Part shown: piece after piece, positions 1-7,109 of the stretch | How the letters are laid out: every line of letters starts with the position of its first letter | How positions within the stretch are numbered: the first letter of the stretch is position 1 | Assembly (NCBI GenBank): GCA_018433525.1 | Contig: JAHDRA010000123.1 | Coordinates: 1-33,198 of the forward strand | Reading direction: 5' to 3' | DNA from: Paludibacteraceae bacterium | GTDB taxonomy: Bacteria > Bacteroidota > Bacteroidia > Bacteroidales > Paludibacteraceae | DNA length: 33,198 bases | The notes under the pieces: model-generated | What the model was told of the DNA's origin: nothing | Seen by the model: the letters and a program-made list of their open reading frames with translations, nothing else | Database searches by the model: none | Position numbers and translations under genes: made by a program

Positions 1-16
1 AAAAAATACTTTTTAT

Positions 17-403
17 ATGTCCACTTACGAACAGCTTGATGCACTTGCCCGTTACATTCTTCCGAAAGAGATATTAGACGATTTTGATATTGTTGGAATT
101 GAAGAAAAATCGGGAGTTCTTCATATCCATTTAGACGAGCAACCCAATTTACCTTCTGGATATACCGCAGATACAGTATCTCCCAACGGGTTCTTTCCTT
201 CCTCCTGTGTATATGATTTTCCGATTCGAGACCGTAAAGTTGTTCTTGACATTCGCCGTCGACGATGGGTGGAAAAAGATACCGGGAAAAGCTTATCCAA
301 ATCATTGGAAATCACCTCAAAGGGGACACGTTACACGGAGAGTTTCGCCGCTTTTTTAAAAGGAGTCTTTGGATACGACCCCGATTCCGGCCAACACACT
401 TGA
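17..403 (+). CDS. ISAon1-family transposase, N-terminal region protein (orfA)
   Basis: This 128-residue protein matches what I recall of the small N-terminal-region protein encoded upstream of the catalytic transposase in ISAon1-type elements. It opens MSTYEQLDALARYILP and has a basic stretch (DIRRRRWV, about residues 78-85) that could bind DNA. The ORF is intact and its length is usual for the family. Its last 35 nt overlap the next ORF, which lies in the +1 frame relative to it, so the two are probably translated separately or by coupling. No DDE residues are in this ORF. Whether it still functions is doubtful, since the partner ORF carries a premature stop. Confidence 0.8.
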   Translation: MSTYEQLDALARYILPKEILDDFDIVGIEEKSGVLHIHLDEQPNLPSGYTADTVSPNGFFPSSCVYDFPIRDRKVVLDIRRRRWVEKDTGKSLSKSLEITSKGTRYTESFAAFLKGVFGYDPDSGQHT

Positions 404-1352
404 GAGCTACTATCATGTTGATGGAGAACAGCTGGAACGTCATTACAAGGAACACCTGAGTGGTTATCGTCAGTGGGAACAGCAGGATCATGCCGACCAA
501 TGGCTTCTGTTTCCTGAGAATATGGGGACACAATTGAGTATTGATGAAACCTCTCTTTCTAATGGAGAACTTTACACCATTTTGACCAACAAGGCTGCCA
601 AAGGACGTAAAGGAACTGTCATTGCCATTGTGAAAGGCACAAAGGCAGAAGAAGTAATGGAGGTATTGGACAGGTTACCCGATACGTTGCTTGAAGCTGT
701 TGAGGAGGTAACTCTTGACATGTAGGATTCGATGCGCAAGATTATCCGGCACTGTTTTCCCAAAGCTTCGAGAGTAATTGATCGTTTTCATGTTCAACAA
801 CTGGCATTTGATGCCTTGCAAGAGATGCGGATCTCACATCGCTGGGATGCCATTAACCAGGAAACGGATGGCAAAGAAAATGCAAAACTTGATGGCCGGG
901 ATTTCATTCCCGAACTCTTTGAAAATGGAGATACACGCAAACAATTATTGGCTCGCAGCCGCTATCTGCTCTTCAAGTCGCCCGAGAAATGGTCGGAATC
1001 CCAAAAGTTGCGTGCAGAAATTCTTTTCAGAGAATATCCAGACCTGAAACAGGGTTATTCTCTTACACACTCCTTGAGAATGATTTACAACAAAAACAGT
1101 ATCAAAGCCGCTGCAAGACTTTCATTGGCTAAATGGTACAATAATGTGGCTGAAAGCCAATTCAAGTCTTTTAATACAATAGCTGCTACAGTTTATGAAC
1201 ATCACGAAGAAGTTCTTAATTTCTTTATCAATAGAAGTACCAATGCCTCTGCCGAAAGTTTCAATGCTAAAATTAAATCCTTCAGAGCTTCTTTGAGAGG
1301 AGTTATCGATATTAAATTCTTTCTGTTCAGATTGACTAATATCTATGCTTAG
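369..1352 (+). pseudogene. ISAon1-like DDE transposase (orfB) interrupted by an in-frame TAG
   Basis: Two pieces in the same reading frame (369-725 and 732-1352) together make a 327-codon ORF, the usual length for this transposase. They are separated only by TAG at 723-725. Recognisable parts are the first catalytic Asp in LSIDETSLSNGELY, the second in VTLDM directly before the stop, the segment FPKASRVIDRFHVQ after it, and the Glu-containing NASAESFNAKIKSFRA near the C-terminus. Relatives carry a small residue (Ser or Ala) where TAG stands; a single change from TCG would give it. Without readthrough, neither half has a complete DDE site. No frameshift or other stop is seen, so the inactivation looks recent. 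A sequencing error remains possible. Confidence 0.85.
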
Positions 1353-1360
1353 ACACATGT

Positions 1361-1393
1361 TTTTGCAGGTGAGCCGTTTTTTGCAGGTGAGCC
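1361..1393 (+). repeat. Tandem 15-nt repeat at the right end of the IS
   Basis: TTTTGCAGGTGAGCC occurs at 1361-1375 and again at 1379-1393, a spacing of 18 nt, immediately after the transposase stop codon. It is likely the right terminal repeat of the element, present twice. Confidence 0.7.
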
Positions 1394-1416
1394 CAAGCAA
1401 ATTCATTAGGAATTTG

Positions 1417-1468
1417 CAAAAAAATAACAAACCCCTTGCAAATCTTAAAGATGAGTAAGGGGTTTGTT
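1417..1468 (-). terminator. Intrinsic terminator of the tRNA-Gly/tRNA-Leu operon
   Basis: A perfect 12-bp inverted repeat (AACAAACCCCTT at 1426-1437, AAGGGGTTTGTT at 1457-1468) lies directly downstream of tRNA-Leu on the minus strand. It is followed on that strand by a T-rich run (1417-1425). Classic intrinsic terminator geometry. Confidence 0.88.
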
Positions 1469-1470
1469 GG

Positions 1471-1554
1471 TACCCGAAGCGGGACTTGAACCCGCACAGC
1501 CTTTGGGGCCAAAGGATTTTAAGTCCTTCGTGTCTACCATTCCACCATCCGGGC
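1471..1554 (-). tRNA. tRNA-Leu (anticodon UAA)
   Basis: The 84-nt minus-strand sequence folds as a class II tRNA with a variable arm. The acceptor GCCCGGA pairs with TTCGGGT, followed by discriminator A at 1471. The T arm is GCGGG-TTCAAGT-CCCGC, and the anticodon loop contains TAA (ACTTAAAA) on an AGG/CCT-containing stem. CCA is not encoded: the genome reads CC after the discriminator and then AAC. It is cotranscribed behind tRNA-Gly, 25 nt away. Confidence 0.95.
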
Positions 1555-1579
1555 AAAAAAGTAAAAGACTTTTTCAATG

Positions 1580-1652
<73 letters not shown>

Positions 1653-1684
1653 ATATCACAACATTTTCATGCGTAAAGCGGGTG

Positions 1685-1716
1685 CAAATATACAAGCATT
1701 TTTTCGCTTTACGAAA
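1685..1716 (-). promoter_or_regulatory. Bacteroidota-type promoter of the tRNA operon
   Basis: On the minus strand a perfect -7 box TATATTTG (1685-1692) lies 19 nt downstream of TTTCG (1712-1716), a near match to the -33 TTTG box. The -7 box is about 33 nt upstream of tRNA-Gly. The box is flanked by a perfect 9-bp inverted repeat, CGTAAAGCG at 1672-1680 and CGCTTTACG at 1705-1713. Confidence 0.7.
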
Positions 1717-1756
1717 TTTTTTGGCTTGAAAAGTGAAGCAGGATTCCTTAAAATTT

Positions 1757-1789
1757 GAAAAAAGGCGAAATTTCCATTCCGCCTTTTTT
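1757..1789 (-). terminator. Intrinsic terminator after the winged-helix gene
   Basis: A perfect 10-bp stem (AAAAAAGGCG at 1758-1767, CGCCTTTTTT at 1780-1789) with a 12-nt loop starts 13 nt beyond the stop codon of the minus-strand gene. A/T flanks on both sides mean it could work in either direction. Confidence 0.82.
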
Positions 1790-1802
1790 ATATTTCACTC
1801 TC

Positions 1803-2003
1803 TCAAACGAGGTGAACCAATAAATTTTCCTCTGTTTCGTTAAATTCGATTTTTCCTTCTCGGGCAAGCCAGCCTAGTGCCATATTCAAATCTTTTTCAG
1901 AGAGTTTGGTGCTTTTTTTAAGCGCTTTAACGTCCATTTCTCCTTTTTCGTTCAATACTTTCCATACGGCTCCGGCATTAATTCCGATGTTTTCTGTTGA
2001 CAT
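1803..2003 (-). CDS. Small winged helix-turn-helix protein (DUF2582 family)
   Basis: This 66-residue protein looks like the DUF2582 winged-helix family, common in Bacteroidota and some archaea. A first helix (GAVWKVLNEKGE) is followed by a two-helix reader (DVKALKKSTKLSEKDLNMALGWL, read as DVKALKKS, then LSEKDLNMALGWLAREG). A hairpin wing follows (KIEFNETEENLLVHL). The fold suggests nucleic-acid binding, but the family's function is not established. The gene is monocistronic, with its own consensus promoter (2046-2077) and terminator (1757-1789). The ATG start lies about 40 nt downstream of the -7 box. Length is normal for the family. Confidence 0.85.
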   Translation of the reverse strand: MSTENIGINAGAVWKVLNEKGEMDVKALKKSTKLSEKDLNMALGWLAREGKIEFNETEENLLVHLV

Positions 2004-2045
2004 AGCGGTTTGGTTTTTAGTTATACAAAAAATTTATATCACCTA

Positions 2046-2077
2046 CAAAGTTAGTTAAAAGTTTTCAATTGTCCAAA
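2046..2077 (-). promoter_or_regulatory. Consensus Bacteroidota promoter of the winged-helix gene
   Basis: Minus strand: TTTG (2074-2077), 20-nt spacer, TAACTTTG (2046-2053). Both boxes match the known Bacteroidota -33/-7 consensus exactly, and the start codon at 2003 follows about 42 nt later. This is the best promoter match in the window. Confidence 0.8.
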
Positions 2078-2095
2078 AAATTAATTTAATCTGTT

Positions 2096-2131
2096 GCTGA
2101 AAAGGAATTTCCTTTTAGTAGCTTTTTCAGC
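2096..2131 (-). terminator. Possible terminator after rnc
   Basis: GCTGAAAA (2096-2103) and TTTTCAGC (2124-2131) form an 8-bp inverted repeat 25 nt beyond the rnc stop. The interior contains a further short A/T palindrome. The T run that follows on the minus strand is delayed by about 15 nt, so termination here is only plausible. Confidence 0.35.
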
Positions 2132-2156
2132 TTAAGTTTTGCTGAGTTGAGGCAGA

Positions 2157-2924
2157 CTAATTTTTTGATTCTTCGTTTATAAAATGAAATGTTTTCTGCT
2201 CGATAATTTGTTGATAGGCGATGCGAGAGGCTTTTTGTTGAGATTCTTTCTTGTTCAGTCCCGTTGATTCGGAAACAGGCCTTCCTTCAATGAGTACACG
2301 CGACAGAAAAATTGGTTGATGGTTTTCGTTGTGAGTTTTGCAGGACATCTCGAAGTCGATTTGGAAGTGATTTTTCTGACACCATTCAATTAATTTCGAT
2401 TTATAGTTCATCTCGAATTTTTCTACTTTTGACAAATCGATAAAAGGCTCAAAAAGTTTTGTTTTGACAAACTTCATACAGTGGTTGTATCCGTAATCGA
2501 GATAAATTGCGCCAATTAAAGCTTCCAAAGCATTTCCGTAAATATCGTTGCTGACTTGCGGATTCACATTTTTGGAAACTTTCACAATTTTGTCCAATTC
2601 AAGTTTCAGTGCCAAGTGATTCAACGAATCGCGATTGACAATTTTGGAACGAATATTGGTGAGAAACCCCTCATCTTTTTGCTCATAATACCGGTAAAAT
2701 AAATCGGAAACGATAGCGTTCAATACGGCATCACCCAAAAACTCAAGTCTTTCGTTGCTCACAACTTTCCCATCATGGTTGGTCATTGACAAAGAGCGAT
2801 GTGTCAGAGCCAGCTGGTAATAGCTGATATCGCGCGGATAAAAGCCCAATAGTTTTCGGAACAAAGAATAAGGCTCTTTTCTGTATTTGGAAAAGAGCCC
2901 ATTCAAATGAAAGAAATTTTTCAC
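2157..2924 (-). CDS. rnc: Ribonuclease III
   Basis: This double-stranded-RNA endonuclease processes rRNA precursors and structured mRNAs. The 255-residue protein has the N-terminal catalytic domain with the signature NERLEFLGDAVL (residues 57-68, including Glu61 and Asp65). A second metal-site motif, GNALEALIGAIYLD, follows at about 130-143 (Glu134). A double-stranded RNA binding domain spans about 172-245. By eye, the position of E. coli Asp114 is occupied by Asn131; this may be lineage-typical. The start ATG at 2924 lies 4 nt after the fabF stop, so it is translated as the last gene of acpP-fabF-rnc. Length is usual for Bacteroidota RNase III, with a short N-terminal extension. Confidence 0.95.
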   Translation of the reverse strand: MKNFFHLNGLFSKYRKEPYSLFRKLLGFYPRDISYYQLALTHRSLSMTNHDGKVVSNERLEFLGDAVLNAIVSDLFYRYYEQKDEGFLTNIRSKIVNRDSLNHLALKLELDKIVKVSKNVNPQVSNDIYGNALEALIGAIYLDYGYNHCMKFVKTKLFEPFIDLSKVEKFEMNYKSKLIEWCQKNHFQIDFEMSCKTHNENHQPIFLSRVLIEGRPVSESTGLNKKESQQKASRIAYQQIIEQKTFHFINEESKN

Positions 2925-2928
2925 GAAC

Positions 2929-4191
2929 TTATTTGGTGAATTTTTTTAATATAACACTTGCATTATGTCCACCAAAACCAAAGTTGTTGGATAAAGCTGC
3001 ATTAATGGTTCTTTTCTGTGGCTTATTGAAGGTAAAGTTTAACCGGTAATTTATATCGGGGTCTTCATCGCCTTCCGTGAAATTAATGGTGGGCGGAACC
3101 ACATCATTAATAATGGCAAGCGTACAGATAATGGCTTCAACAGCACCGGCAGCGCCCAGCAAATGGCCTGTCATCGATTTGGTTGAACTGATATTCAGTT
3201 GATATGCCTGTTCTCCAAAAACGTTTTCAATGGCTTTTGCTTCGGATGTGTCGCCAACGGGCGTAGAAGTACCATGAACATTAATGTAGTCGATGTCTTC
3301 AACTTGCATTCCTGCATCTTTGAGTGCACTCTTCATGGCGAGGATAGCGCCAAGTCCTTCAGGGTGTGAAGCTGTCAAATGGTAAGCATCAGCCGACATG
3401 CCGCCGCCTGCCACCTCACAAAGTATATTTGCTCCACGAGCCAAAGCATGATCCAATTCTTCCAGAATCATGCAACCGGCTCCTTCGCCAATGACAAAAC
3501 CATCTCTGCTTTTGCTGAAAGGGCGTGAAGCTCCCGCAGGATCATCATTTCGGGTAGATAGTGCCATCATGGAATTGAATCCGCCAACTCCGGCAGCTGT
3601 GATGGCTGCTTCGGCTCCTCCAACAACAAACATTTTTGCTTTGCCTAAACGGATGTAATTGAAGGCATCGATAATTGAATGAGTAGATGAAGCACAAGCT
3701 GAGGTTGTAGCATAATTTGGGCCTTTAAAACCATACAGAATGGAAATCTGACCTGCTGCAATATCTGAAATCATCTTCGGGATAAAAAACGGGTTAAATT
3801 TCGGGCCCATTTCCTTGTTGAGAAAATAGTTTGAAACTTCCTGCTCAAAAGTAGTGATTCCGCCAATTCCCGACGAAAAGATGACGCCAACTTCATCCTT
3901 GTCGACAGTTTCCAAATTTATTCCGCAGTTTTCAATAGCTTGCTTGGCAGCTGCGATAGCATACTGAGCATAAGGATCGACTTTTCTGATTTCCTTTTTT
4001 TCGAAATACTGAAAAGGATCAAAATCCTTGACTTCGCAAGCAAATTGCGTTTTAAATTGAGAAGCATCGAAGTGAGTGATGGGACCAGCTCCACTTACCC
4101 CATTGAGGATATTTTCCCACAGTTTGGGAACAGATGAACCCAATGGAGTAATGGCTCCCAGCCCTGTAACAACTACTCTTTTTAATTCCAT
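2929..4191 (-). CDS. fabF: 3-oxoacyl-ACP synthase II (FabF)
   Basis: This condensing enzyme elongates acyl-ACP with malonyl-ACP in type II fatty acid synthesis, in the cytosol. The 420-residue length is standard. The full catalytic set is visible: Cys166 in TTSACASS, His306 in VHGTSTPVGD, and Lys338 with His343 in TKSMTGHLLGAAG. The N-terminus VVVTGLGAITPLG is typical. It sits directly behind acpP (15 nt) and 4 nt before rnc, in the acpP-fabF-rnc arrangement common in Bacteroidota. Carrier and enzyme are thus made together. Confidence 0.97.
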   Translation of the reverse strand: MELKRVVVTGLGAITPLGSSVPKLWENILNGVSGAGPITHFDASQFKTQFACEVKDFDPFQYFEKKEIRKVDPYAQYAIAAAKQAIENCGINLETVDKDEVGVIFSSGIGGITTFEQEVSNYFLNKEMGPKFNPFFIPKMISDIAAGQISILYGFKGPNYATTSACASSTHSIIDAFNYIRLGKAKMFVVGGAEAAITAAGVGGFNSMMALSTRNDDPAGASRPFSKSRDGFVIGEGAGCMILEELDHALARGANILCEVAGGGMSADAYHLTASHPEGLGAILAMKSALKDAGMQVEDIDYINVHGTSTPVGDTSEAKAIENVFGEQAYQLNISSTKSMTGHLLGAAGAVEAIICTLAIINDVVPPTINFTEGDEDPDINYRLNFTFNKPQKRTINAALSNNFGFGGHNASVILKKFTK

Positions 4192-4206
4192 AACAAATAA
4201 GGAATG

Positions 4207-4443
4207 TTATTTTTTAGCATTTTCGATATAGCTTACAGCATCGCCAACAGTGGTGATTTTTTCAGCTTGATCGTCAGGAATAGAAATACCGAATTCTTTT
4301 TCAAATTCCATAATCAATTCAACCGTATCAAGCGAATCAGCGCCAAGATCGTTGGTAAAGCTTGCCGTAGGTGTAATTTCTGCTTCATCAACACCCAATT
4401 TGTCTGCAATAATAGTCTTTACTTTTTCTTCAACTTCTGACAT
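4207..4443 (-). CDS. acpP: Acyl carrier protein
   Basis: This small acidic carrier holds growing acyl chains on a 4'-phosphopantetheine attached to Ser37 in [10 protein letters not shown]. The mature-type protein is 78 residues, beginning [12 protein letters not shown]. An in-frame extension of 18 residues up to 4497 exists, but it has a basic, hydrophobic sequence foreign to ACP. That extension also runs into the putative promoter, so 4443 is chosen as the start. It is the first gene of acpP-fabF-rnc and diverges from purN. Confidence 0.96.
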   Translation of the reverse strand: MSEVEEKVKTIIADKLGVDEAEITPTASFTNDLGADSLDTVELIMEFEKEFGISIPDDQAEKITTVGDAVSYIENAKK

Positions 4444-4594
4444 AATTTTAAGTTTTAAGTTTATAAATAAAAATTGTTTTATAATTTTGCGGTGCAAAGA
4501 AATGAAATTTTCTTCAAATAATCATCACTTTTTAGAAAAAAATATGTTTTTTTGCACAAATCACCTACTTTTGAGCATTTTTTCTTCACCAATT
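4444..4594. promoter_or_regulatory. acpP/purN divergent promoter region
   Basis: The intergenic region holds three candidate -7 boxes. TACTTTTG at 4566-4573 (plus) is a perfect box 21 nt before the purN ATG. TAATTTTG at 4482-4489 (plus) is also perfect but distant. TTTCTTTG at 4495-4502 (minus) has one mismatch and lies about 52 nt before acpP. The last two face each other through TTTGC-GGT-GCAAA. Upstream -33 boxes are poor for all three. Confidence 0.5.
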
Positions 4595-5161
4595 ATGTCA
4601 AAAAATATCGCCTTGTTTGCTTCGGGTTCAGGTTCCAATGCTGAGAATATAATTCGTTATTTTACAGGCAATTCCGATTTTTCTTTTCCTCTCATTATTT
4701 CCAACAACGAGAAAGCTTTTGTTCATGAGCGGGCAAAAAAACTGGGTGTTCCTTCGCTTACTTTTCCGCGGGAAGATTTTATCGATGGAGGAAAAATTTT
4801 GAATTTACTTCAGGAGAAAAATATTGATGCGATTGTTTTGTCCGGATTTTTACTGAAAATTCCCGATTCGATTATCGAAGCTTATCCGCAAAAGATTGTC
4901 AATATTCATCCTGCTTTGTTGCCAAAGTTCGGAGGAAAAGGTATGTATGGCATGAAGGTGCACCGCGCCGTGTTGGAAGCTGGAGAAAAGGAGACGGGTA
5001 TTACCATTCACTATGTCAATTCAAATTACGACGAAGGCGATATTATTTTTCAGGCAAAATGTCCCGTGTTGCCCGACGATACTCCCGAATCGGTTGCTCA
5101 AAGGGTACATGCTCTCGAATACGAGTTTTTTCCCCGAATCATTGCCGAAATATGGAAATAA
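4595..5161 (+). CDS. purN: Phosphoribosylglycinamide formyltransferase 1
   Basis: Transfers a formyl group from 10-formyl-tetrahydrofolate to GAR in step 3 of de novo purine synthesis. With the start at ATG 4595 the protein is 188 residues, normal for PurN. It begins MSKNIALFASGSGSNAENII, the usual N-terminal strand and phosphate loop. Catalytic Asn103 and His105 (VNIHPALLP) and Asp146 (NYDEGDII) correspond to the E. coli Asn-His-Asp triad. The open frame extends upstream to 4352 across the acpP start, but that part has no PurN similarity and crosses the promoters. It is divergent from acpP, and the following 221 nt contain no gene. Confidence 0.95.
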   Translation: MSKNIALFASGSGSNAENIIRYFTGNSDFSFPLIISNNEKAFVHERAKKLGVPSLTFPREDFIDGGKILNLLQEKNIDAIVLSGFLLKIPDSIIEAYPQKIVNIHPALLPKFGGKGMYGMKVHRAVLEAGEKETGITIHYVNSNYDEGDIIFQAKCPVLPDDTPESVAQRVHALEYEFFPRIIAEIWK

Positions 5162-5382
5162 ATTTCTCCGTTCAATTTTCAGATCGTTCCTGAAGAAGTT
5201 TCAGCTTATTTTTCATTTTCATTCATTTGCATGATTACTGAAAGGAGTTTTATAGGTTTGATTTTATGAATCGGGAAAGTTTGTTTTTAAATAGTCGGTG
5301 TGTAAATTGAAAATTATCATGTACTTTTGTACAAAGAAATAGTTTTAAAAAAGAAGAATAATTTAATTGATCGGATAATTAT
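5162..5382 (+). promoter_or_regulatory. Intergenic region with ychF promoter
   Basis: No gene is visible here. A perfect -7 box TACTTTTG lies at 5322-5329, 53 nt before ychF; a -33 box is not clear. A weak 5-bp hairpin with a following T-rich run at 5190-5215 (CTGAA/TTCAG) may end purN transcription. Confidence 0.5.
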
Positions 5383-6483
5383 ATGGCACTTCAATGTGGT
5401 ATTGTAGGTTTGCCAAATGTTGGCAAATCCACATTATTCAACTGTCTGTCGAATGCAAAGGCTCAAGCGGCCAATTTTCCTTTTTGTACCATTGAACCCA
5501 ATGTTGGCGTTACGCAAGTTCCCGACGAAAGGATTAATATCTTGGCCCGATTGGCAAATCCGCAAAGATTAGTTCCGGCTACGGTAGAAATTGTGGATAT
5601 TGCCGGACTGGTAAAAGGTGCGAGTAAAGGAGAGGGCTTGGGAAACAAATTTTTGGCCAATATTCGTGAAACAGATGCCATTCTGCATGTATTGCGGTGT
5701 TTTGAAGATGAAAATGTGGCCCACGTCAATGGAGTTATTGACCCGGTTCGCGACAAGGAAATAGTGGATGCAGAGTTGCAGTTGAAGGATTTGGAAACAG
5801 TAGAAAGTCGAATAAATAAAGTGCAGAAACAGGCCCAAACCGGTGGCGACAAGCAGGCTAAAATAATTTATGAAATTTTGCAGGAATATCGGTCAGCTTT
5901 GTTACAGGGAAAATCGGCACGTACCGTAGTGTTGGACAAAGAATCTAAAAAGTTGGTCAAAGATCTTTTTTTATTGACCGACAAGCCTGTAATGTATATC
6001 TGTAATGTGGACGAAGCTTCTGCAACAAGCGGAAATGCTTATGTGGAGGCGGTGAGAGAAGCAGTAAAGGAAGAGAATGCCGAAATATTGGTGGTGGCTG
6101 CCGCAACTGAAGCCGAAATTGCCGAGCTGGAATCGTATGAAGAGCGTCAGATGTTTTTGGAGGAACTTGGTTTAAAGGAATCGGGAGTATCCCGCTTGAT
6201 TCAATCGGCTTATCGTTTGCTCAATTTGGAAACATTTTTTACTGTCGGACCACTGGAAGTTCGGGCATGGACTTACGAAAAAGGATGGAAAGCTCCGCAA
6301 TGTGCCGGAGTAATTCATACCGATTTTGAAAAAGGCTTTATTCGTGCCGAAGTGATTAAGTATGACGATTTTGTGGCCTTAGGCTCGGAAACGGCTTGCA
6401 GAGAAGCAGGAAAGATTTATATCGAAGGCAGGGATTATGTGGTGCAGGATGGCGATATTATGCATTTCCGATTCAATGTTTGA
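5383..6483 (+). CDS. ychF: Redox-regulated ATPase / Obg-family P-loop protein YchF
   Basis: YchF (OLA1) is a ribosome-associated P-loop NTPase of the Obg group that prefers ATP; it is linked to stress and oxidative responses. The 366-residue length is exactly typical. The G1 loop is GLPNVGKST (residues 9-17), G3 is DIAGLVKGAS, and the G4 position reads NVDE instead of NKxD, the usual reason for relaxed guanine specificity. A helical insert occupies about 130-190, and a C-terminal TGS domain (about 280-366) includes FFTVGPLEVRAWTYEKG. It has its own probable promoter and is followed 47 nt later by dtd. Confidence 0.97.
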   Translation: MALQCGIVGLPNVGKSTLFNCLSNAKAQAANFPFCTIEPNVGVTQVPDERINILARLANPQRLVPATVEIVDIAGLVKGASKGEGLGNKFLANIRETDAILHVLRCFEDENVAHVNGVIDPVRDKEIVDAELQLKDLETVESRINKVQKQAQTGGDKQAKIIYEILQEYRSALLQGKSARTVVLDKESKKLVKDLFLLTDKPVMYICNVDEASATSGNAYVEAVREAVKEENAEILVVAAATEAEIAELESYEERQMFLEELGLKESGVSRLIQSAYRLLNLETFFTVGPLEVRAWTYEKGWKAPQCAGVIHTDFEKGFIRAEVIKYDDFVALGSETACREAGKIYIEGRDYVVQDGDIMHFRFNV

Positions 6484-6530
6484 GTTTAATCTATTTTTGC
6501 TTCAAATTGCCTTAAAAAGCAAAATTTGTC

Positions 6531-6977
6531 ATGCGCGTTTTAATTCAGCGAGTAGCAGAAGCTTCGGTAGAAATTGATCGACAAATAATATCTTCCATAG
6601 GAAAAGGATTGTTGGTCTTCGTTGGTATAGAAAGCACTGATACTTTGCAGGATGCCGAATGGTTGGCCTGTAAAACGGCAGCATTACGTATTTTTGACGA
6701 CGAAAAAGGAGTTATGAATCTTTCCGTTACGGATATCGATGGAGAAGTGTTGGTGGTGAGTCAGTTTACACTTTGTGCAGAAACCCGGAAGGGAAACCGA
6801 CCTTCTTATATTCGTGCTGCACGGCATGAAACAGCCATTCCGCTTTACGAAAGTTTTTGTAAAATAATGGAACAAAAAACCGGTAAAGAAGTTAAAACCG
6901 GCGTTTTTGCCGCCGATATGAAAGTTAAACTGGTAAATGATGGTCCGGTAACTATTTGGATAGACAGTAAAGTTTGA
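6531..6977 (+). CDS. dtd: D-aminoacyl-tRNA deacylase
   Basis: Hydrolyses D-amino acids wrongly attached to tRNA, and glycine from tRNA-Ala, protecting translation. The 148-residue protein has the canonical start MRVLIQRV. It carries both active-site signatures, SQFTL (residues 77-81) and the Gly-cis-Pro motif GPVT (138-141), which acts across the dimer interface. It lies 47 nt behind ychF. A perfect -7 box TATTTTTG at 6492-6499 could give it an independent start, though no good -33 box accompanies it. Confidence 0.96.
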   Translation: MRVLIQRVAEASVEIDRQIISSIGKGLLVFVGIESTDTLQDAEWLACKTAALRIFDDEKGVMNLSVTDIDGEVLVVSQFTLCAETRKGNRPSYIRAARHETAIPLYESFCKIMEQKTGKEVKTGVFAADMKVKLVNDGPVTIWIDSKV

Positions 6978-7109
6978 TAATTTTGCTGTTGCATTGCAGA
7001 AAAAATCAAAAACAAAAATGTTTGTCCCATTTTTTTGTTGTTCCAAAGTTTTCGATTTTTTTGATTTCAGTGGTTTTAAAAAAGTATTTACCATAAATTA
7101 GGATAAAGA

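Larger units (their letters stand above)
1..1393 (+). mobile_element. ISAon1-like insertion sequence, left end cut by window edge
   Basis: The element carries the two-ORF layout of ISAon1-type elements: a short N-terminal-region ORF (17-403) followed by an overlapping DDE transposase ORF (369-1352). The right end appears to lie at the repeated motif TTTTGCAGGTGAGCC (1361-1375 and 1379-1393); no matching inverted repeat is visible at the left because only 16 nt precede the first ORF. The window probably starts inside the element. It lies about 25 nt beyond the tRNA terminator. The transposase ORF contains a stop codon, so the copy is probably inactive. The exact right boundary (1375 or 1393) is uncertain. 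Confidence 0.75.

Noticed and set aside
345..403. Programmed frameshift joining the two IS ORFs at TTTTTTAAAA (near 351-361)
   Set aside because: The heptamer T-TTA-AAA is a -1 type slippery site, but the second ORF lies in the +1 frame; a -1 shift would lead to a short frame ending at 459. Separate initiation at ATG 369 fits better.
720..730. TAG as pyrrolysine or suppressed codon
   Set aside because: Nothing else in the window suggests TAG recoding, and many genes end normally. A point mutation is the simpler reading.
4444..4497. N-terminal extension of ACP by 18 residues
   Set aside because: Sequence is unlike ACP and overlaps the probable -7 box; ATG 4443 gives the normal protein.
4352..4594. 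N-terminal extension of PurN
   Set aside because: It runs antisense through the acpP start and over the promoters, and the PurN family N-terminus begins exactly at 4595.
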